Source of the DNA: JAJZCD01 sp964570005
Lineage (GTDB): Bacteria; Patescibacteriota; Saccharimonadia; Saccharimonadales; UBA4665
NCBI GenBank assembly: GCA_964570005.1
Contig: CAZMWE010000001.1
Location: 16,285-80,284 of the forward strand
Direction of reading: 5' to 3'
DNA: 64,000 nt
The number at the start of each line of letters is the position of its first letter. Position 1 is the first letter of the stretch. Shown piece after piece: positions 47,374 through 57,038 of this stretch. The position numbers were made by a program, and so were the translations under genes. A model generated the notes under the pieces. That model did no database searches. It was not told where the DNA came from and worked only from the letters and a program-made list of their open reading frames with translations.

Positions 47374-47763
47374 CTACGTGGTCTGTAGCACAGAAAGTAT
47401 GTTGCCTGCCGGGTCTTTGAACCAGGCTATGTCTGGACCTTGGTTGGCGCTAAGCCCGCGTGCTATACCTTTTTCGTCCTGTGGGGCGGGCATATTGTCG
47501 TAACGTTCAAAAACAACTCCCTGCTCTGCCAATTCGTCGACTGTCTGGTCGATGTCATCGACTACAAAATTCAAGATAGTGAATGTCGCCGGCTGATGAT
47601 CTTCTTTCGGATAGACAAACACTTCTCCGCCGCCGGGCAGCTTTAGCTGTAGTCCCATTGTTTCGTCACCTGCGACGAGTCCGAGTACTTGCGTGTAAAA
47701 TTGCTTTGCTTGATCAAGGTCGTTAACCGAAAAACCACTGAATACCGTTTGCGCTTTAAGCAT
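47374..47763 (-). CDS. VOC-family (glyoxalase-like) protein
   Basis: A 129-residue vicinal-oxygen-chelate protein with two beta-alpha-beta-beta-beta halves: VFSGFSVNDLDQAKQFYTQVLGL at the start and GPDIAWFKDPAGNIL at the end. The metal residues are not clear, so its reaction is unknown; such proteins include antibiotic-resistance and dioxygenase-like members. AAGGGAG precedes the ATG and an extended -10 (TGG-TATAAT) lies upstream. Convergent with the ATP-grasp gene. Confidence 0.8.
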   Translation of the reverse strand: MLKAQTVFSGFSVNDLDQAKQFYTQVLGLVAGDETMGLQLKLPGGGEVFVYPKEDHQPATFTILNFVVDDIDQTVDELAEQGVVFERYDNMPAPQDEKGIARGLSANQGPDIAWFKDPAGNILSVLQTT

Positions 47764-47884
47764 GCCCGCTCCCTTCGTTTATATACTTGATTATACCAGC
47801 TAGACCATTATGTATACTAAGCTCGAACAAACTAACTGCTCAGTATGACTTATGATCAAAACACCCCCGTGTTTTACCATAGGC

Positions 47885-48468
47885 TTAAGGAACCCGCCCG
47901 ATGTAGTCGGCCTGCCAGTCGGAGCCGCTGCCGTGAAGCAAGGTTATTGAGGCGTTTGGAAAATCGTACGTAGTCCACACGGGGAAACCTGCCTGCAGTA
48001 GTAGGCCGGTTCCGGCCAGTATCGGCTCAAAATGACTGACCAAAATAAGGACCGTCTTTTCACGGTTGCTCTGCACGACGCTGACCAGACGCTTGCCACT
48101 TTGCTGCCAGCTTTCACCTTCCGGCGGCACAAAGACAAAGCGTTTGTCTGGTGGGAGTTTCAAAAACTTGCCATAGACGTGTTCGTCTGTCTCGTTGCGC
48201 CAGGCGCCCACGTTACCTTCTGTTAGCCGGGGTCGGTATGCACCGGAACGGCCATAACCTGCGCTAAGGCTTCAGCTGTTTGCTGCGCACGCGTAAGCGG
48301 CGAACTAACAATGTGAGGGCTAGCCAGTTGTAATTGCTTCAGAAATTGTGCGGTTCGGGCCGCTTCCTGTTGGCCGATGGTCGTGAGCGGACTATCGTTG
48401 TCCCAGGGGTAATCTATGGGATGGACGTTGGCGGCCGTTTGTCCATGGCGAACAAGAAACAGCTGCAT
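47885..48468 (-). pseudogene. Histidine phosphatase (phosphoglycerate-mutase-like), frameshifted
   Basis: The first frame (48223-48468) begins MQLFLVRHGQTAANV with the catalytic R-H-G, and continues through SSPLTRAQQTAEAL to a stop. The second frame (from about 48228 to 47885) continues the same protein: GAWRNETDEHVYGKF, PPEGESWQQ and VLVSHFE-like ILVSHFEP with the second catalytic His. One base is missing near the GGGG/CCCC run at 48229-48232; restoring it gives one protein of about 194 residues. It overlaps the nuclease gene upstream (TAATG). Confidence 0.75.
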
Positions 48469-49358
48469 TACTGTTCGATGAAGACGTCGCTTAGCAGGTC
48501 AAGCTGTGTCGTGATTATATTGCCGGTGTGCTCGATCAGCGTATCCAGTCGTACGGTTGACCCGTCGGCCCTGATTACGTAATCATCTTGCGAGTGGTGC
48601 TCGTCGGCGATGGTGGATTTCAGCCATTCCGTAAAACCGACTGCTGTGCCGCCGGCTACTGCATCCAGATAGCTGGTAGCGCGCCTGAACAGCTTAGGCA
48701 GGATTAAGTTCTGACTATCCGGGCCGATCGAATCGTGTGATGTCAGCTCAAACCGGCTGGTTTTATCGGCGTCCCATATACCCACACCCTTTTCCTGTGC
48801 GAGCTTGGCTTTTGCAAATAAATACTCTCGCTGCGCGGCCGGTGTCGAGCTGTAAATGGTGACATAGGCCGCACCGCTCAAGAGCATCTGCATGTTAACA
48901 GTTTGATCGAGCATCTGATCGTCCAACGTCCCCATAGTTCCCTCCTTCTGCGAGACAGTTCTTCCCGCTATAAGGTAAGAAACCGGCCGGCCGTAGGGGT
49001 CGAGCAGGCTGACAAAATTCGTTGCCGGAATTTGAGACGGTGTGCTGGCCGTAACGGACCCGGCGGCGTCAAAGACAACATTGCTAAAGCCAACGTAGTT
49101 CAAGAAAGCGGTGCGGGCGCTTACGCCCTGCGGTTGTGCTTGACCTAAAAAGTGTGTTTCGGGAGCGTCAATGCCGTCGATACGCAGTTGTAAACTGCCG
49201 TCGCTCGCAGGCCTAAGGCGCGAGGCATTTGGCAGATGCAGTAACGTGCGAAAGTCATTGGGAATAAAGCGGATTGAGTCGCCATCCGGTTCCCGGCCTA
49301 CAATCGTCAGCTTGCCGTGAATTGTTAGAAAGTTATTTGCACTCAGTCTTGGCTCCAT
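48468..49358 (-). CDS. Staphylococcal-nuclease-like (TNase) domain protein
   Basis: A 296-residue protein starting at ATG 49358 with GAGGAAC upstream, 2 nt after the protease stop. GREPDGDSIRF, then LRIDGIDAPETH and LAQEKGVGIWD are the SNase catalytic segments with the Asp/Arg/Glu positions of micrococcal nuclease. About 130 extra C-terminal residues follow (AVGFTEWLKS, DDYVIRADGSTVR). No signal peptide is present, which is unusual for this secreted family. It is between a papain-like protease and a histidine phosphatase in one operon. Confidence 0.8.
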   Translation of the reverse strand: MEPRLSANNFLTIHGKLTIVGREPDGDSIRFIPNDFRTLLHLPNASRLRPASDGSLQLRIDGIDAPETHFLGQAQPQGVSARTAFLNYVGFSNVVFDAAGSVTASTPSQIPATNFVSLLDPYGRPVSYLIAGRTVSQKEGTMGTLDDQMLDQTVNMQMLLSGAAYVTIYSSTPAAQREYLFAKAKLAQEKGVGIWDADKTSRFELTSHDSIGPDSQNLILPKLFRRATSYLDAVAGGTAVGFTEWLKSTIADEHHSQDDYVIRADGSTVRLDTLIEHTGNIITTQLDLLSDVFIEQ

Positions 49359-49360
49359 AG

Positions 49361-50158
49361 TTACCGTTCCTCCACTGTTCGGAGTAACCACTGGTCAGAA
49401 GCGAGGCCGGTACTCGCCAAATATTCGAATGGCAGATAGCAGTAACCCTTGTCGCCCCATGAGCTTCCCCATGAATTGCGACAAATAAATTCCTCTTTAC
49501 CTATGTCGTAGCCGACGACAAGGATGGCGTGGCCGCCAAGCAGGGTTTCTGACTTTTGTGGCACCGGTATGCGGCCGGTGGCGGCTGTCGCATCTGTCTC
49601 AAAACTCTCGTAGACTGATATACCCGTTACGAATGGATAGCCGCTGCTCAGGCAGGTCAGCATGTCATTTGTTGGATTGGCGGCGGGCCGCATAATGCGC
49701 TGGTAGGTTAGTAACCGATTCTTTAGACCGTCCTGATATGCCTGAACTGGCGGTTTTACGGTGAACTTTGCGATATCGTATGGCCAGTCTGTTTCGGGGC
49801 TGGCACCAAGTTTCACTAACACCTTTACGCCATCGCGGATCATTGCACCGGCGTCAGAATCCACGGTACCCTCCAGGTTGCGTTCATTCCAATAGATAAA
49901 CAGGCGTGAAGGTGACATGAACGGTTCACCTTCTTTGTGGTGGTCAAAATCAAAAGCCGCAGCCAGGGCATTGGCCGTGCAGCTGCCGAGCTGGCCTTGA
50001 TCGTAAATAGGAGGACAATCGGGCCGCAGATCTATGCTGCGGGGTAGTGTTACGCCCTTTGCTGCCGCAAGTTCTGCCTGGAAAATACGGTCGCGGTGAT
50101 CCGGGATATCCGGTACCCAGCCGAGTCCATGCTTGCCTGGTGTCGCATAATACTTCAT
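49361..50158 (-). CDS. Papain-like (C1) cysteine protease
   Basis: A 265-residue C1 peptidase without a propeptide or signal peptide. The active site is visible: oxyanion Gln and Cys in YDQGQLGSCTANAL, His in GGHAILVVGYD, and Asn in CRNSWGSSWGDKGY. The N-terminal 35 residues (GWVPDIPDHRD) match a bacterial papain group found alone in the cytoplasm. AAGGAGG precedes the ATG. It is the first gene of the protease-TNase-phosphatase operon. Confidence 0.9.
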   Translation of the reverse strand: MKYYATPGKHGLGWVPDIPDHRDRIFQAELAAAKGVTLPRSIDLRPDCPPIYDQGQLGSCTANALAAAFDFDHHKEGEPFMSPSRLFIYWNERNLEGTVDSDAGAMIRDGVKVLVKLGASPETDWPYDIAKFTVKPPVQAYQDGLKNRLLTYQRIMRPAANPTNDMLTCLSSGYPFVTGISVYESFETDATAATGRIPVPQKSETLLGGHAILVVGYDIGKEEFICRNSWGSSWGDKGYCYLPFEYLASTGLASDQWLLRTVEER

Positions 50159-50348
50159 ACGTACCTCCTTGTTGAGCGTTGGCTGTCAAACTCAGTCTAT
50201 AGCACGCAAGCTGGGCGCGCAATTAGGCACTGTGTCCTCTCGACGCGCCTGTAAAAGTACCGGAGATGGATCGCTATAGCTCGTGCGACTTTCTCCGCGA
50301 CTGTATTGTCCACCTGGGTGCTTGCCCGTAGCATGTTCACCATAACGG

Positions 50349-50380
50349 ACTTATGGCTCAGGCTGCCGGTCTTAAGCCCA
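50349..50380 (-). repeat. Dispersed gene-end repeat, copy near 50.35 kb
   Basis: On the minus strand AAGACCGGCAGCCTGAGCCA followed by TAAG overlaps the end of the GT4 gene (stop TGA). Related copies lie at 59736-59760, 61935-61965 and 63936-63953. Confidence 0.45.
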
Positions 50381-51386
50381 TGCTAGCCGATTCTCGTGGT
50401 ATGTGTTTTAAAAGCGAGTCGACCGACTCGCCGAGAGTGAACTCGCGTACGGCTGCTTTACGTTCCTTGGTCGTTGACAATCCGAGTGCTATTGCTTCAC
50501 CGATGGCGGTTATTAATGCCTGGGGGTTACGTTCCTCAACTAAGGTTAACAAGCCACAGTTCGTTTCCGGTAAGCCGCCAAGGCTACTTGCAATTACCCG
50601 GCAGCCGCTATGTTGGGCTTCGACGGACAGCATCCCGAATGGCTCTGCAAATACCGAGGGCATTAACAATATGTCAATTTTTGCGAGAAGCGTCGCCATG
50701 GAGGTAACGTTTCTGCGTGGCTCGAGCAACTTTGCGTATTTGTAATCTTTTAACATTCTTGCAATTGTCCGCCCTTCTTCGACGTGCTGTCCTGCCATGA
50801 CAATGCTCATATGGACGCCCAGGATGCCCATCTCGTATTGGTGCATCATTTCAAGTATCGTGTAGATACCTTTTTCGGGATGCAGCCTGCCCGCGTATAG
50901 GACTTTGACCTTCTTGCCAGGTTTTGACCGCCGCGTGTTGCCATAGATGGGATCGGCAAATGGCATGACGACATCAATAGTACTGCTTGGTATTTGCAAA
51001 TAAAGCGCCCACTGCTGTGCGTTGTATATGCTGGTGGCGATAATTGTTTTGCCTTCTGTGTCCTTTTGTCTTTCGTGTTGTTCCACTTTTGACGGAACGG
51101 CACAATGCAAGATAATCGCTGCTTTATACCGAGTTGGCACATCGTATGCCCGGTTCACAAACACGACTGTGCCCGGCAAATCGCTGACTTCAGCCGGGTT
51201 GACTAGGCTTAAAAATGGAACATCCGGGAACTCCCGCCTGCTCTGCGTAGTCGCTACGCCGACCATGACTACCTGGGCATCAATTCCTCTGCGCAAAAGT
51301 TCGCGTACGTGACCTGCGGTGAATGTCTCGGAACCACCAGTACCAGCGAGCATTGCCTCGCCGGAAGGCCATATAAATGAAATCAT
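50358..51386 (-). CDS. Family 4 glycosyltransferase
   Basis: A 342-residue GT-B enzyme. The first domain has ETFTAGHVRELLRRGIDA; the linker VLYAGRLHPEKGIYTIL marks the second domain, and FAEPFGMLSVEAQHSGC carries the E-x7-E motif that binds the nucleotide sugar. It probably adds a sugar to a lipid or glycan. The C-terminus ends inside a repeat shared with other gene ends of the region. It is monocistronic with a weak AGGG upstream. Confidence 0.85.
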   Translation of the reverse strand: MISFIWPSGEAMLAGTGGSETFTAGHVRELLRRGIDAQVVMVGVATTQSRREFPDVPFLSLVNPAEVSDLPGTVVFVNRAYDVPTRYKAAIILHCAVPSKVEQHERQKDTEGKTIIATSIYNAQQWALYLQIPSSTIDVVMPFADPIYGNTRRSKPGKKVKVLYAGRLHPEKGIYTILEMMHQYEMGILGVHMSIVMAGQHVEEGRTIARMLKDYKYAKLLEPRRNVTSMATLLAKIDILLMPSVFAEPFGMLSVEAQHSGCRVIASSLGGLPETNCGLLTLVEERNPQALITAIGEAIALGLSTTKERKAAVREFTLGESVDSLLKHIPRESASMGLRPAA

Positions 51387-51739
51387 AAGTGCCCTAAAAG
51401 CTAAGGCTTTGCTTTGATTTGCTTGGGTTTTTTGATGGCCTTCCGGCCTTTGTCTTTCGACATTACTTTTGCTCCGCCAGAATGTACTGCAAGTAGTGAA
51501 CCTTTGGCAGACCTTTTGGTCTTTTGATGGTGAATAGGGGCATGATGCGGTCCTCTCTAGGGACTTAGTTACGTGTAACCAACATCAATCTTTTCGGCTG
51601 CCCCTGGCTGGAAATTTAGTGTTAAAGTGGTCTTATATATAGTATGCGCTTGTTTATGCTAAATACCTAATCTCATACCTAGTGACGTAGTAAGCTCGGC
51701 TCCCCTAGTGGACTCGGATCTTGATCTCGGCACAAAACA
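51387..51739 (-). other. Intergenic region with possible tiny ORFs
   Basis: On the minus strand a 26-codon ORF (about 51463-51543) ends in TAATG, the start of a 20-codon ORF encoding MSKDKGRKAIKKPKQIKAKP that resembles common tiny lysine-rich proteins. Both are too short to support firmly. No terminator was found. Confidence 0.35.
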
Positions 51740-52291
51740 CTAGCAAGCATACGTCAGGAGAACGTTACCCGATTTAAAAGTCCGAGTATCTTTTAGAGCG
51801 AATTGTAGCAGCTCGCCTGTACCGTAAAACAGGGGTGTTCCCATGCCTATGATGATTGGATTGACCATAATCCTGATCTCGTCGAGTAGACCCTTTTCGA
51901 TGAGCGTCAGACATAAATTTGAGCTGGCGAGTACCGCGATATCTTTACCGGGTGCCCTTATAAGCTCTTGTACCTTTTCGACTACATTTGTACTTGATTC
52001 CACGTTCTGCCAATCGGTACTCATAGGCTTGTGTGAAAATACGACCTTATTGAGGCTATTCATCCGGGCGGCAGTCCCGGGCTCAGTTTTAATCACTTCT
52101 TCAGATGGCCAATACTCAGCCATCAGCTCATACGTTCTTCGCCCGAATATCAGCGTGTCCGTCTCGTCGAGTTGATTATTTGCAAATTCGGCGAACTCTT
52201 CGTTGTCGGCATTATGCCAGCTTATGTCGTGATCCGGGCCCTCAAAGTAGCCATCGAGCGTGGTCATCATAAAAAGAAATACTTTTCTCAT
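51740..52291 (-). CDS. Dihydrofolate-reductase-fold protein (RibD C-terminal-like)
   Basis: A 183-residue protein of the DHFR/RibD_C group (YwjB/YyaP-like): MTTLDGYFEGPDHDISWH at the start, LIFGRRTYELMAEYWP, DIAVLASSNLCLTLIEKGLLDEI and VNPIIIGMGTPLF. These small proteins bind NADPH and folate-like ligands; the exact reaction is not known. A TACTAT hexamer lies 6 nt before the ATG. Possible role in pteridine or flavin metabolism is only inferred. Confidence 0.85.
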   Translation of the reverse strand: MRKVFLFMMTTLDGYFEGPDHDISWHNADNEEFAEFANNQLDETDTLIFGRRTYELMAEYWPSEEVIKTEPGTAARMNSLNKVVFSHKPMSTDWQNVESSTNVVEKVQELIRAPGKDIAVLASSNLCLTLIEKGLLDEIRIMVNPIIIGMGTPLFYGTGELLQFALKDTRTFKSGNVLLTYAC

Positions 52292-52474
52292 ACATCTATA
52301 GTAACAAAAAGACTTCCAAAGAAATCCTTCATTGTGTTTATGCTTGGGTCGGCAAATGATTCAGGAATATAACTCTTACCAAAGATGTTGAGATTTCCGA
52401 TGGGCTTACTCAGCAGCTAACCTTTCACTGTTCAAAACGCGTTACCCGTGCCGAATCGGTACGGTTGTGTCCGT

Positions 52475-52867
52475 CTATTGTTGGGTGTTTAGTACTGACG
52501 CTTCGGCCACAAGGTTTGTTATCCCTGCTTTGTTGATTGGGTCGCCTTCGTGGAATTCGATTGCGCGTTCTGTGCTGCTATCCATCCGGGCGTTAAAAAG
52601 GTGTGCAGGGTCTTTCATGCGAGCCCCTTTATTGAATACCAGTTTCATATTGTCTTTGAACGTCTCAGTGCGGCAAAGCATCCCATTTTTGGACCAGACA
52701 GGCAACCCCTCAGGCCGGGTGCGCATCCTCCACTTTACTTCTTCGAAAATGTCCGGGTCGGCGGCTCTGATAATGGCGCGTAGCCGGGATAGGGTTTCGC
52801 CTTTCCAGCCACCGTACAGCGTAATGATATCGTCAATTTGTTCGGCAGCAGATTTGTTATCACTCAT
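52475..52867 (-). CDS. DUF1801 protein
   Basis: A 130-residue protein of the DUF1801 (YdhG-like) family, beginning MSDNKSAAEQIDDIITLYGGWKGETLSRLRAII with the conserved IFEEVKWRMRT. The ATG at 52867 follows TGGAG. A second member is at 61007. Function unknown, related to iron-chaperone-like fold. Confidence 0.8.
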   Translation of the reverse strand: MSDNKSAAEQIDDIITLYGGWKGETLSRLRAIIRAADPDIFEEVKWRMRTRPEGLPVWSKNGMLCRTETFKDNMKLVFNKGARMKDPAHLFNARMDSSTERAIEFHEGDPINKAGITNLVAEASVLNTQQ

Positions 52868-53040
52868 ACACACTCCATCATACCAAATAGTAAAACTCCC
52901 GAAGAAGTGTTGCGGTGCTTGGCTCGTGTGCCTCTGACGAAATCGAGCCAGGTTAAGGCTGAGCTAATAGAGATACGGGAGATAGTACATGCTGTCAGAA
53001 CCACTACTCTTCCAGGATGCAATTTTATACGCGATAACGA

Positions 53041-55326
53041 CTATATCTTAAACATCTTCCACTGGCTTAAGTTGCCTGCATCGTACTCATCGCCAACAAA
53101 TATCTTCCAGGTATCTAGTTCTGCGGGAATTACTATACCGCCGTCATAACCTTCATGTTTGTCTAGCCATGCCCGAAGTCCTTTGGCGCGGCTACCAGCA
53201 CTAGCGGCTGTTTCGCCACTCTTGGTGTCTACTACCCAAACTTTATCTTTGGTCTTAATAAACCAGTCAGGGTAAAAAAGTCTCTCAATCTCCCCGTCCA
53301 TATACGGCACGGCAAAGTACAGGCTTCCGTGGTCACCGTTCTTGTGCCACCACTCCACATTTTCGTTATCGTCCATAAACCGTAAGAAGGCTTCTTCATT
53401 CTTCTTGCCTGTGTAGTCCTTACTAATGTAGAAGTGGTCGTAGGCGTTACGCTTAACGTCTAACTCTTCACACAGGTCAGTAAAGCGGTCGCTGGCAATG
53501 GGTATTTCTATGGTCGCCACACTGCGCTCACGATTTTGTTCAGCCTTTTTAACAATCTCCTTAGTACGAACCGGTCGGTAGTCCCACAACGCCTTGCGTA
53601 TAATTTCTAGTAGCACGCTATTGGTACTCATAAGGTCATTCATGATCACTTTGTAGTAATCAGCACGATCTAACTGCGTGTTATTGCCGAACCAAACATT
53701 CAACGCGGACTTAAGACGTCCCCACGAACGTGCAGGGGCAAACTTGGCTCGCTCGTCTGTCTGTTCACTAACAATCTTAAAGCAGTAGAGGTTATACAAG
53801 CGTTCTATGTCATGCAGGGATACTTTTAGGGTATCGCTACCACCTTCGGCTTTTAGCTCGGCTACAAAGTTATCATAGTCGTCAATCTCTACGCCCGTGA
53901 TCACGTCGCTCGTAATCCCTGGGTTTAGGTCTAAGCCTTTCGCTCCAATCTTGGCGGCACGTTCGTGAGTGTCAAACGAGTCTTCAATGTCAAAGTATTT
54001 GTTGGCAACAGTCGCGAAGGTGAGCTGGAACGAGTCGCCTAAGTCGTTGTAGTCGTTACGGGCAGACGTGACTGTTTCTAGTGTTAGTGGCGTGACGTAT
54101 TCTTTGCGGATAGACTCATAAATAGTTGGCCGGTTTTCACCGATGCCGTCTTTGTCATATGTGGCAACTATCTCGTTACGTCTGTAGTTAGTGTATAGGT
54201 AGCCTAAGTTCAATGCAGGAACGGTAAAGTGTCGTGCTAGTGGCATACGCAAAATACGTCCTACGGTTTGTATAGCAAAAGTGGCGTTCTTAATCTCGCG
54301 GAACATTACAAGCACCCCTGCGCGTGGACAGTCCCAGCCAGTCGCAGCCGCTTGCTTAAACAGCAGGAACGATACAGGAGAGTCGCTCTCCCGTATTGTA
54401 GTGAGGTTAATCTTGTCTTTGTCTAACCACACCGCTATCTCATTATCTGTAACGCCCTTGCTTTTCAGGAATGCTACTACGATGTCACGCTTGCTCGTGC
54501 CTGTTTCTAAGCTGGCCTTATCGTCATTAGGCAGCTGTATTAGCGCTAGAGGGTTAATGTCCTCGCCAATGTTTTTGTAGTGCTGCAGTAGCTCTAGGCG
54601 CTTCTGCCACGCCAGTTCTAGCAGTATCTCATCTTGGTTAGTTTCTGTACGCGCAAACCTACGCAGGTCTTCTTCGGTCTGGAAGATGATCTTTTCTTTG
54701 AGCAGCCCGCTTTCAATCACGTCTTCACGCGGTACTTCTACGGTCATAGCACCTGTAGTTTGTGGCGTAGCGGATATACCTATGATGATACGTGGCTTGA
54801 TGACGTTCTGGATCAGGTCGCTAGCAAGCACCGTATTCGCGGCCAGGTGTTCTTCGTCAATGATAAGTACTATCTCGCGCCCTTTAGCGTGGGTAGCATT
54901 CATGTAGGTGTCAAAACTTATCTGCGTGTCGCCATCAGTGCGCAGACGGCGGTTTTCGGCAGACTGACTAACCAACTTTTCCCAATTTATAAAGAATACT
55001 GCATTACGTGGCAACACACCGTCGCCCAGGTCGTTCATGTCCAGCAATTTGTTTTCACTTGCACCCTCATAATAATCGAATAGTTTATCTTTGCTTTGTT
55101 GTGCCAGTGAGCCTTTAGTGATCCATATAAACGCCGCATCAGCATTAGTAAAGCGTGGCTCGCCTGTAAGGTCGCGTAAGAACTGTGCGATCATTGTGGT
55201 CTTTCCAGAACCTGTAGGGGCTTTGAGTATAAGGTTCGCGCCACGCGATTCGCTCCTCCATAACATTAGGAAGTTGTCTTTTAGTTTGGATATAGCAGTT
55301 TCTTGGAATGGCTTTAGAACTATCAC
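53041..55326 (-). CDS. res: Type III restriction endonuclease subunit
   Basis: A 761-residue helicase-nuclease with GTG start overlapping the mod stop (GTGA). Motor motifs: Walker A APTGSGKTT, motif II LIIDEEH, motif III ISATPQTTG, and QTVGRILRMPLARH (motif VI). The C-terminal nuclease has YPDWFIKTKDKVWVVDTKSGE, a P-D...D-x-K endonuclease site in which Asp replaces the usual Glu. In type III systems Res moves along DNA and cuts between two head-to-head unmethylated sites, needing Mod for recognition. Confidence 0.9.
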   Translation of the reverse strand: MIVLKPFQETAISKLKDNFLMLWRSESRGANLILKAPTGSGKTTMIAQFLRDLTGEPRFTNADAAFIWITKGSLAQQSKDKLFDYYEGASENKLLDMNDLGDGVLPRNAVFFINWEKLVSQSAENRRLRTDGDTQISFDTYMNATHAKGREIVLIIDEEHLAANTVLASDLIQNVIKPRIIIGISATPQTTGAMTVEVPREDVIESGLLKEKIIFQTEEDLRRFARTETNQDEILLELAWQKRLELLQHYKNIGEDINPLALIQLPNDDKASLETGTSKRDIVVAFLKSKGVTDNEIAVWLDKDKINLTTIRESDSPVSFLLFKQAAATGWDCPRAGVLVMFREIKNATFAIQTVGRILRMPLARHFTVPALNLGYLYTNYRRNEIVATYDKDGIGENRPTIYESIRKEYVTPLTLETVTSARNDYNDLGDSFQLTFATVANKYFDIEDSFDTHERAAKIGAKGLDLNPGITSDVITGVEIDDYDNFVAELKAEGGSDTLKVSLHDIERLYNLYCFKIVSEQTDERAKFAPARSWGRLKSALNVWFGNNTQLDRADYYKVIMNDLMSTNSVLLEIIRKALWDYRPVRTKEIVKKAEQNRERSVATIEIPIASDRFTDLCEELDVKRNAYDHFYISKDYTGKKNEEAFLRFMDDNENVEWWHKNGDHGSLYFAVPYMDGEIERLFYPDWFIKTKDKVWVVDTKSGETAASAGSRAKGLRAWLDKHEGYDGGIVIPAELDTWKIFVGDEYDAGNLSQWKMFKI

Positions 55327-57038
55327 TTGGCAATCTCCTTATACACTTCAATCAGTGGTTCAGGAATATCCTCTACGTTAACCTTTTTGCTGGCGTACTC
55401 TGTGCCAGCGTTCTTACCCCAGCCAAACACGTACAACTTTACAGGCTTGTCCTGGGCATTCAACTTATCCAGGTATTCTTGAATGCGTGCCTTGTCTTCA
55501 CGGTAGTAAATACCGGTAACTTGTGTGGTGTTCTCGTAGGTTTGCCAGTGGTCTGTTTGCTCTACTTGATTAAAAGAGTTTTCGCGCAAAGCAATCATTG
55601 CACCCATTTCTTTTGTAATCTCTAGCTTATCTTTGTCGGTTAGTGCGCTCAAGCCGTTTGTGTCCACGAATTGAGTCTTAAAGTACCGCACGTTAGCAGG
55701 GATGCCGGCTGTAGAATTGTAACCGTTTATGACTTTGTTAATGCGTTCATACGTTATGTTTTCGGCAATGCCATTTTCGTTGTTTGTGCCTAGTATAAAC
55801 TGGCGTTTGCCCCCGTCCTGGGCGTTCAGCTTGAGTACCGCGTGCCCGGTTGTCCCACTACCTGCAAAAAAATCAAGAATTATGGCTGTTTTGCTCGCGG
55901 TAATATACATAAGCTGTTCAACTAAGCTTGTTGGCTTTGGAAAGTCAAAATCACCAAGCGATAAAATCCTTGCCAGTTCCTTTTTTGCGTTATCATTCGA
56001 GAACACATTATCAACTAATGCCAGTGAAGACAGGTTATTTTCGCGGTCCAAATATTCAATTTTATAATGGCCATTATCTTTTGTGATTGTAGCCTTAGAG
56101 TATGTTTTTGTGTAAATACGACTACCGTTTTTACTTTTTTTAACCACCACAAAGCCGTTCTTAACGCCAAAATCAAACCTGTCTTTACCCCAGCGCCACA
56201 CCCAGTCGATCTTTTTGTGTACACCCTTATGACGGGCATAGTGCTTCTCTAAATCACCCCCTGGGACAAAAGTCTGTCCATCGTGCTCAATCTTATAGTC
56301 CATGGCCGGGTTATAAAATAGTGAGCTATAGTCCAGAGTTTGATTTAACTTGTAACGTCCCCTATCCTTTTCGTACTCATCTGCAAAAGGATAGTCATCA
56401 TCGTCCAGCTCAATACCTCTGAATTGAGCGAGCAGCCTATTCTTTGTGTAAACTAAAACGTAATCATGATTACTTGCGATGTCGTCACTGTGTTGTTTGC
56501 CTGATTTTTTCGTTACTCTTGGTAGGCAGCCAACAAAGTTAGCCTCGCCAAATATTGTGTCGCAAAGTATTTTTAAATGAGCCTGCTCATTATCATCTAT
56601 GCTTATAAATATCACGCCAGTACCGGCCAGTAAGTTTTTGGCTAATCGTAAACGGTTATCCATAAAGCTTAACCACTCGCTGTGCCTGTATGGATCCTCC
56701 TTGTCTACGTAGTGGTCGTTATAAATGAAGTCCTTATTACCTGTATTGTATGGCGGGTCAATGTAAATAATATCTACCTTGCCTGCGTGTGTGTAGTTGA
56801 GTACGGACAGCGAGTGGTAGTTGTCGCCCTCCATCAGCAAGTGGGTAGGTTCGTCGCTGGTAGCTTTCGCGATAGTCCTATCGGCCACTGCTTGTAGTAC
56901 GGGTATTTTGGTTTTACAGTCTACGACCACTTGTTCATCTTTGGGGTTCCAAACCAAACCGAACTTAGTGTCCTTCCTCAACTTGCCGATGTACGTCAGC
57001 AATTCTTCCTTCGTATATTCTTCCAGTTTTTTACTCAT
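55323..57038 (-). CDS. mod: Type III adenine DNA methyltransferase subunit
   Basis: A 571-residue beta-class N6-adenine methyltransferase. Motif IV DPPYNTGN (residues about 93-100) precedes the recognition region (about 180-370), and motif I LDFFAGSGTTGHAVL follows at about 388, the beta order. The N-terminus (MSKKLEEYTKEELLTYIGKLRK) is a helical extension. It recognises the site for both methylation and cutting. AAGGAAG precedes the ATG. A decayed serine recombinase remnant lies just upstream on the other strand. Confidence 0.92.
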   Translation of the reverse strand: MSKKLEEYTKEELLTYIGKLRKDTKFGLVWNPKDEQVVVDCKTKIPVLQAVADRTIAKATSDEPTHLLMEGDNYHSLSVLNYTHAGKVDIIYIDPPYNTGNKDFIYNDHYVDKEDPYRHSEWLSFMDNRLRLAKNLLAGTGVIFISIDDNEQAHLKILCDTIFGEANFVGCLPRVTKKSGKQHSDDIASNHDYVLVYTKNRLLAQFRGIELDDDDYPFADEYEKDRGRYKLNQTLDYSSLFYNPAMDYKIEHDGQTFVPGGDLEKHYARHKGVHKKIDWVWRWGKDRFDFGVKNGFVVVKKSKNGSRIYTKTYSKATITKDNGHYKIEYLDRENNLSSLALVDNVFSNDNAKKELARILSLGDFDFPKPTSLVEQLMYITASKTAIILDFFAGSGTTGHAVLKLNAQDGGKRQFILGTNNENGIAENITYERINKVINGYNSTAGIPANVRYFKTQFVDTNGLSALTDKDKLEITKEMGAMIALRENSFNQVEQTDHWQTYENTTQVTGIYYREDKARIQEYLDKLNAQDKPVKLYVFGWGKNAGTEYASKKVNVEDIPEPLIEVYKEIAK

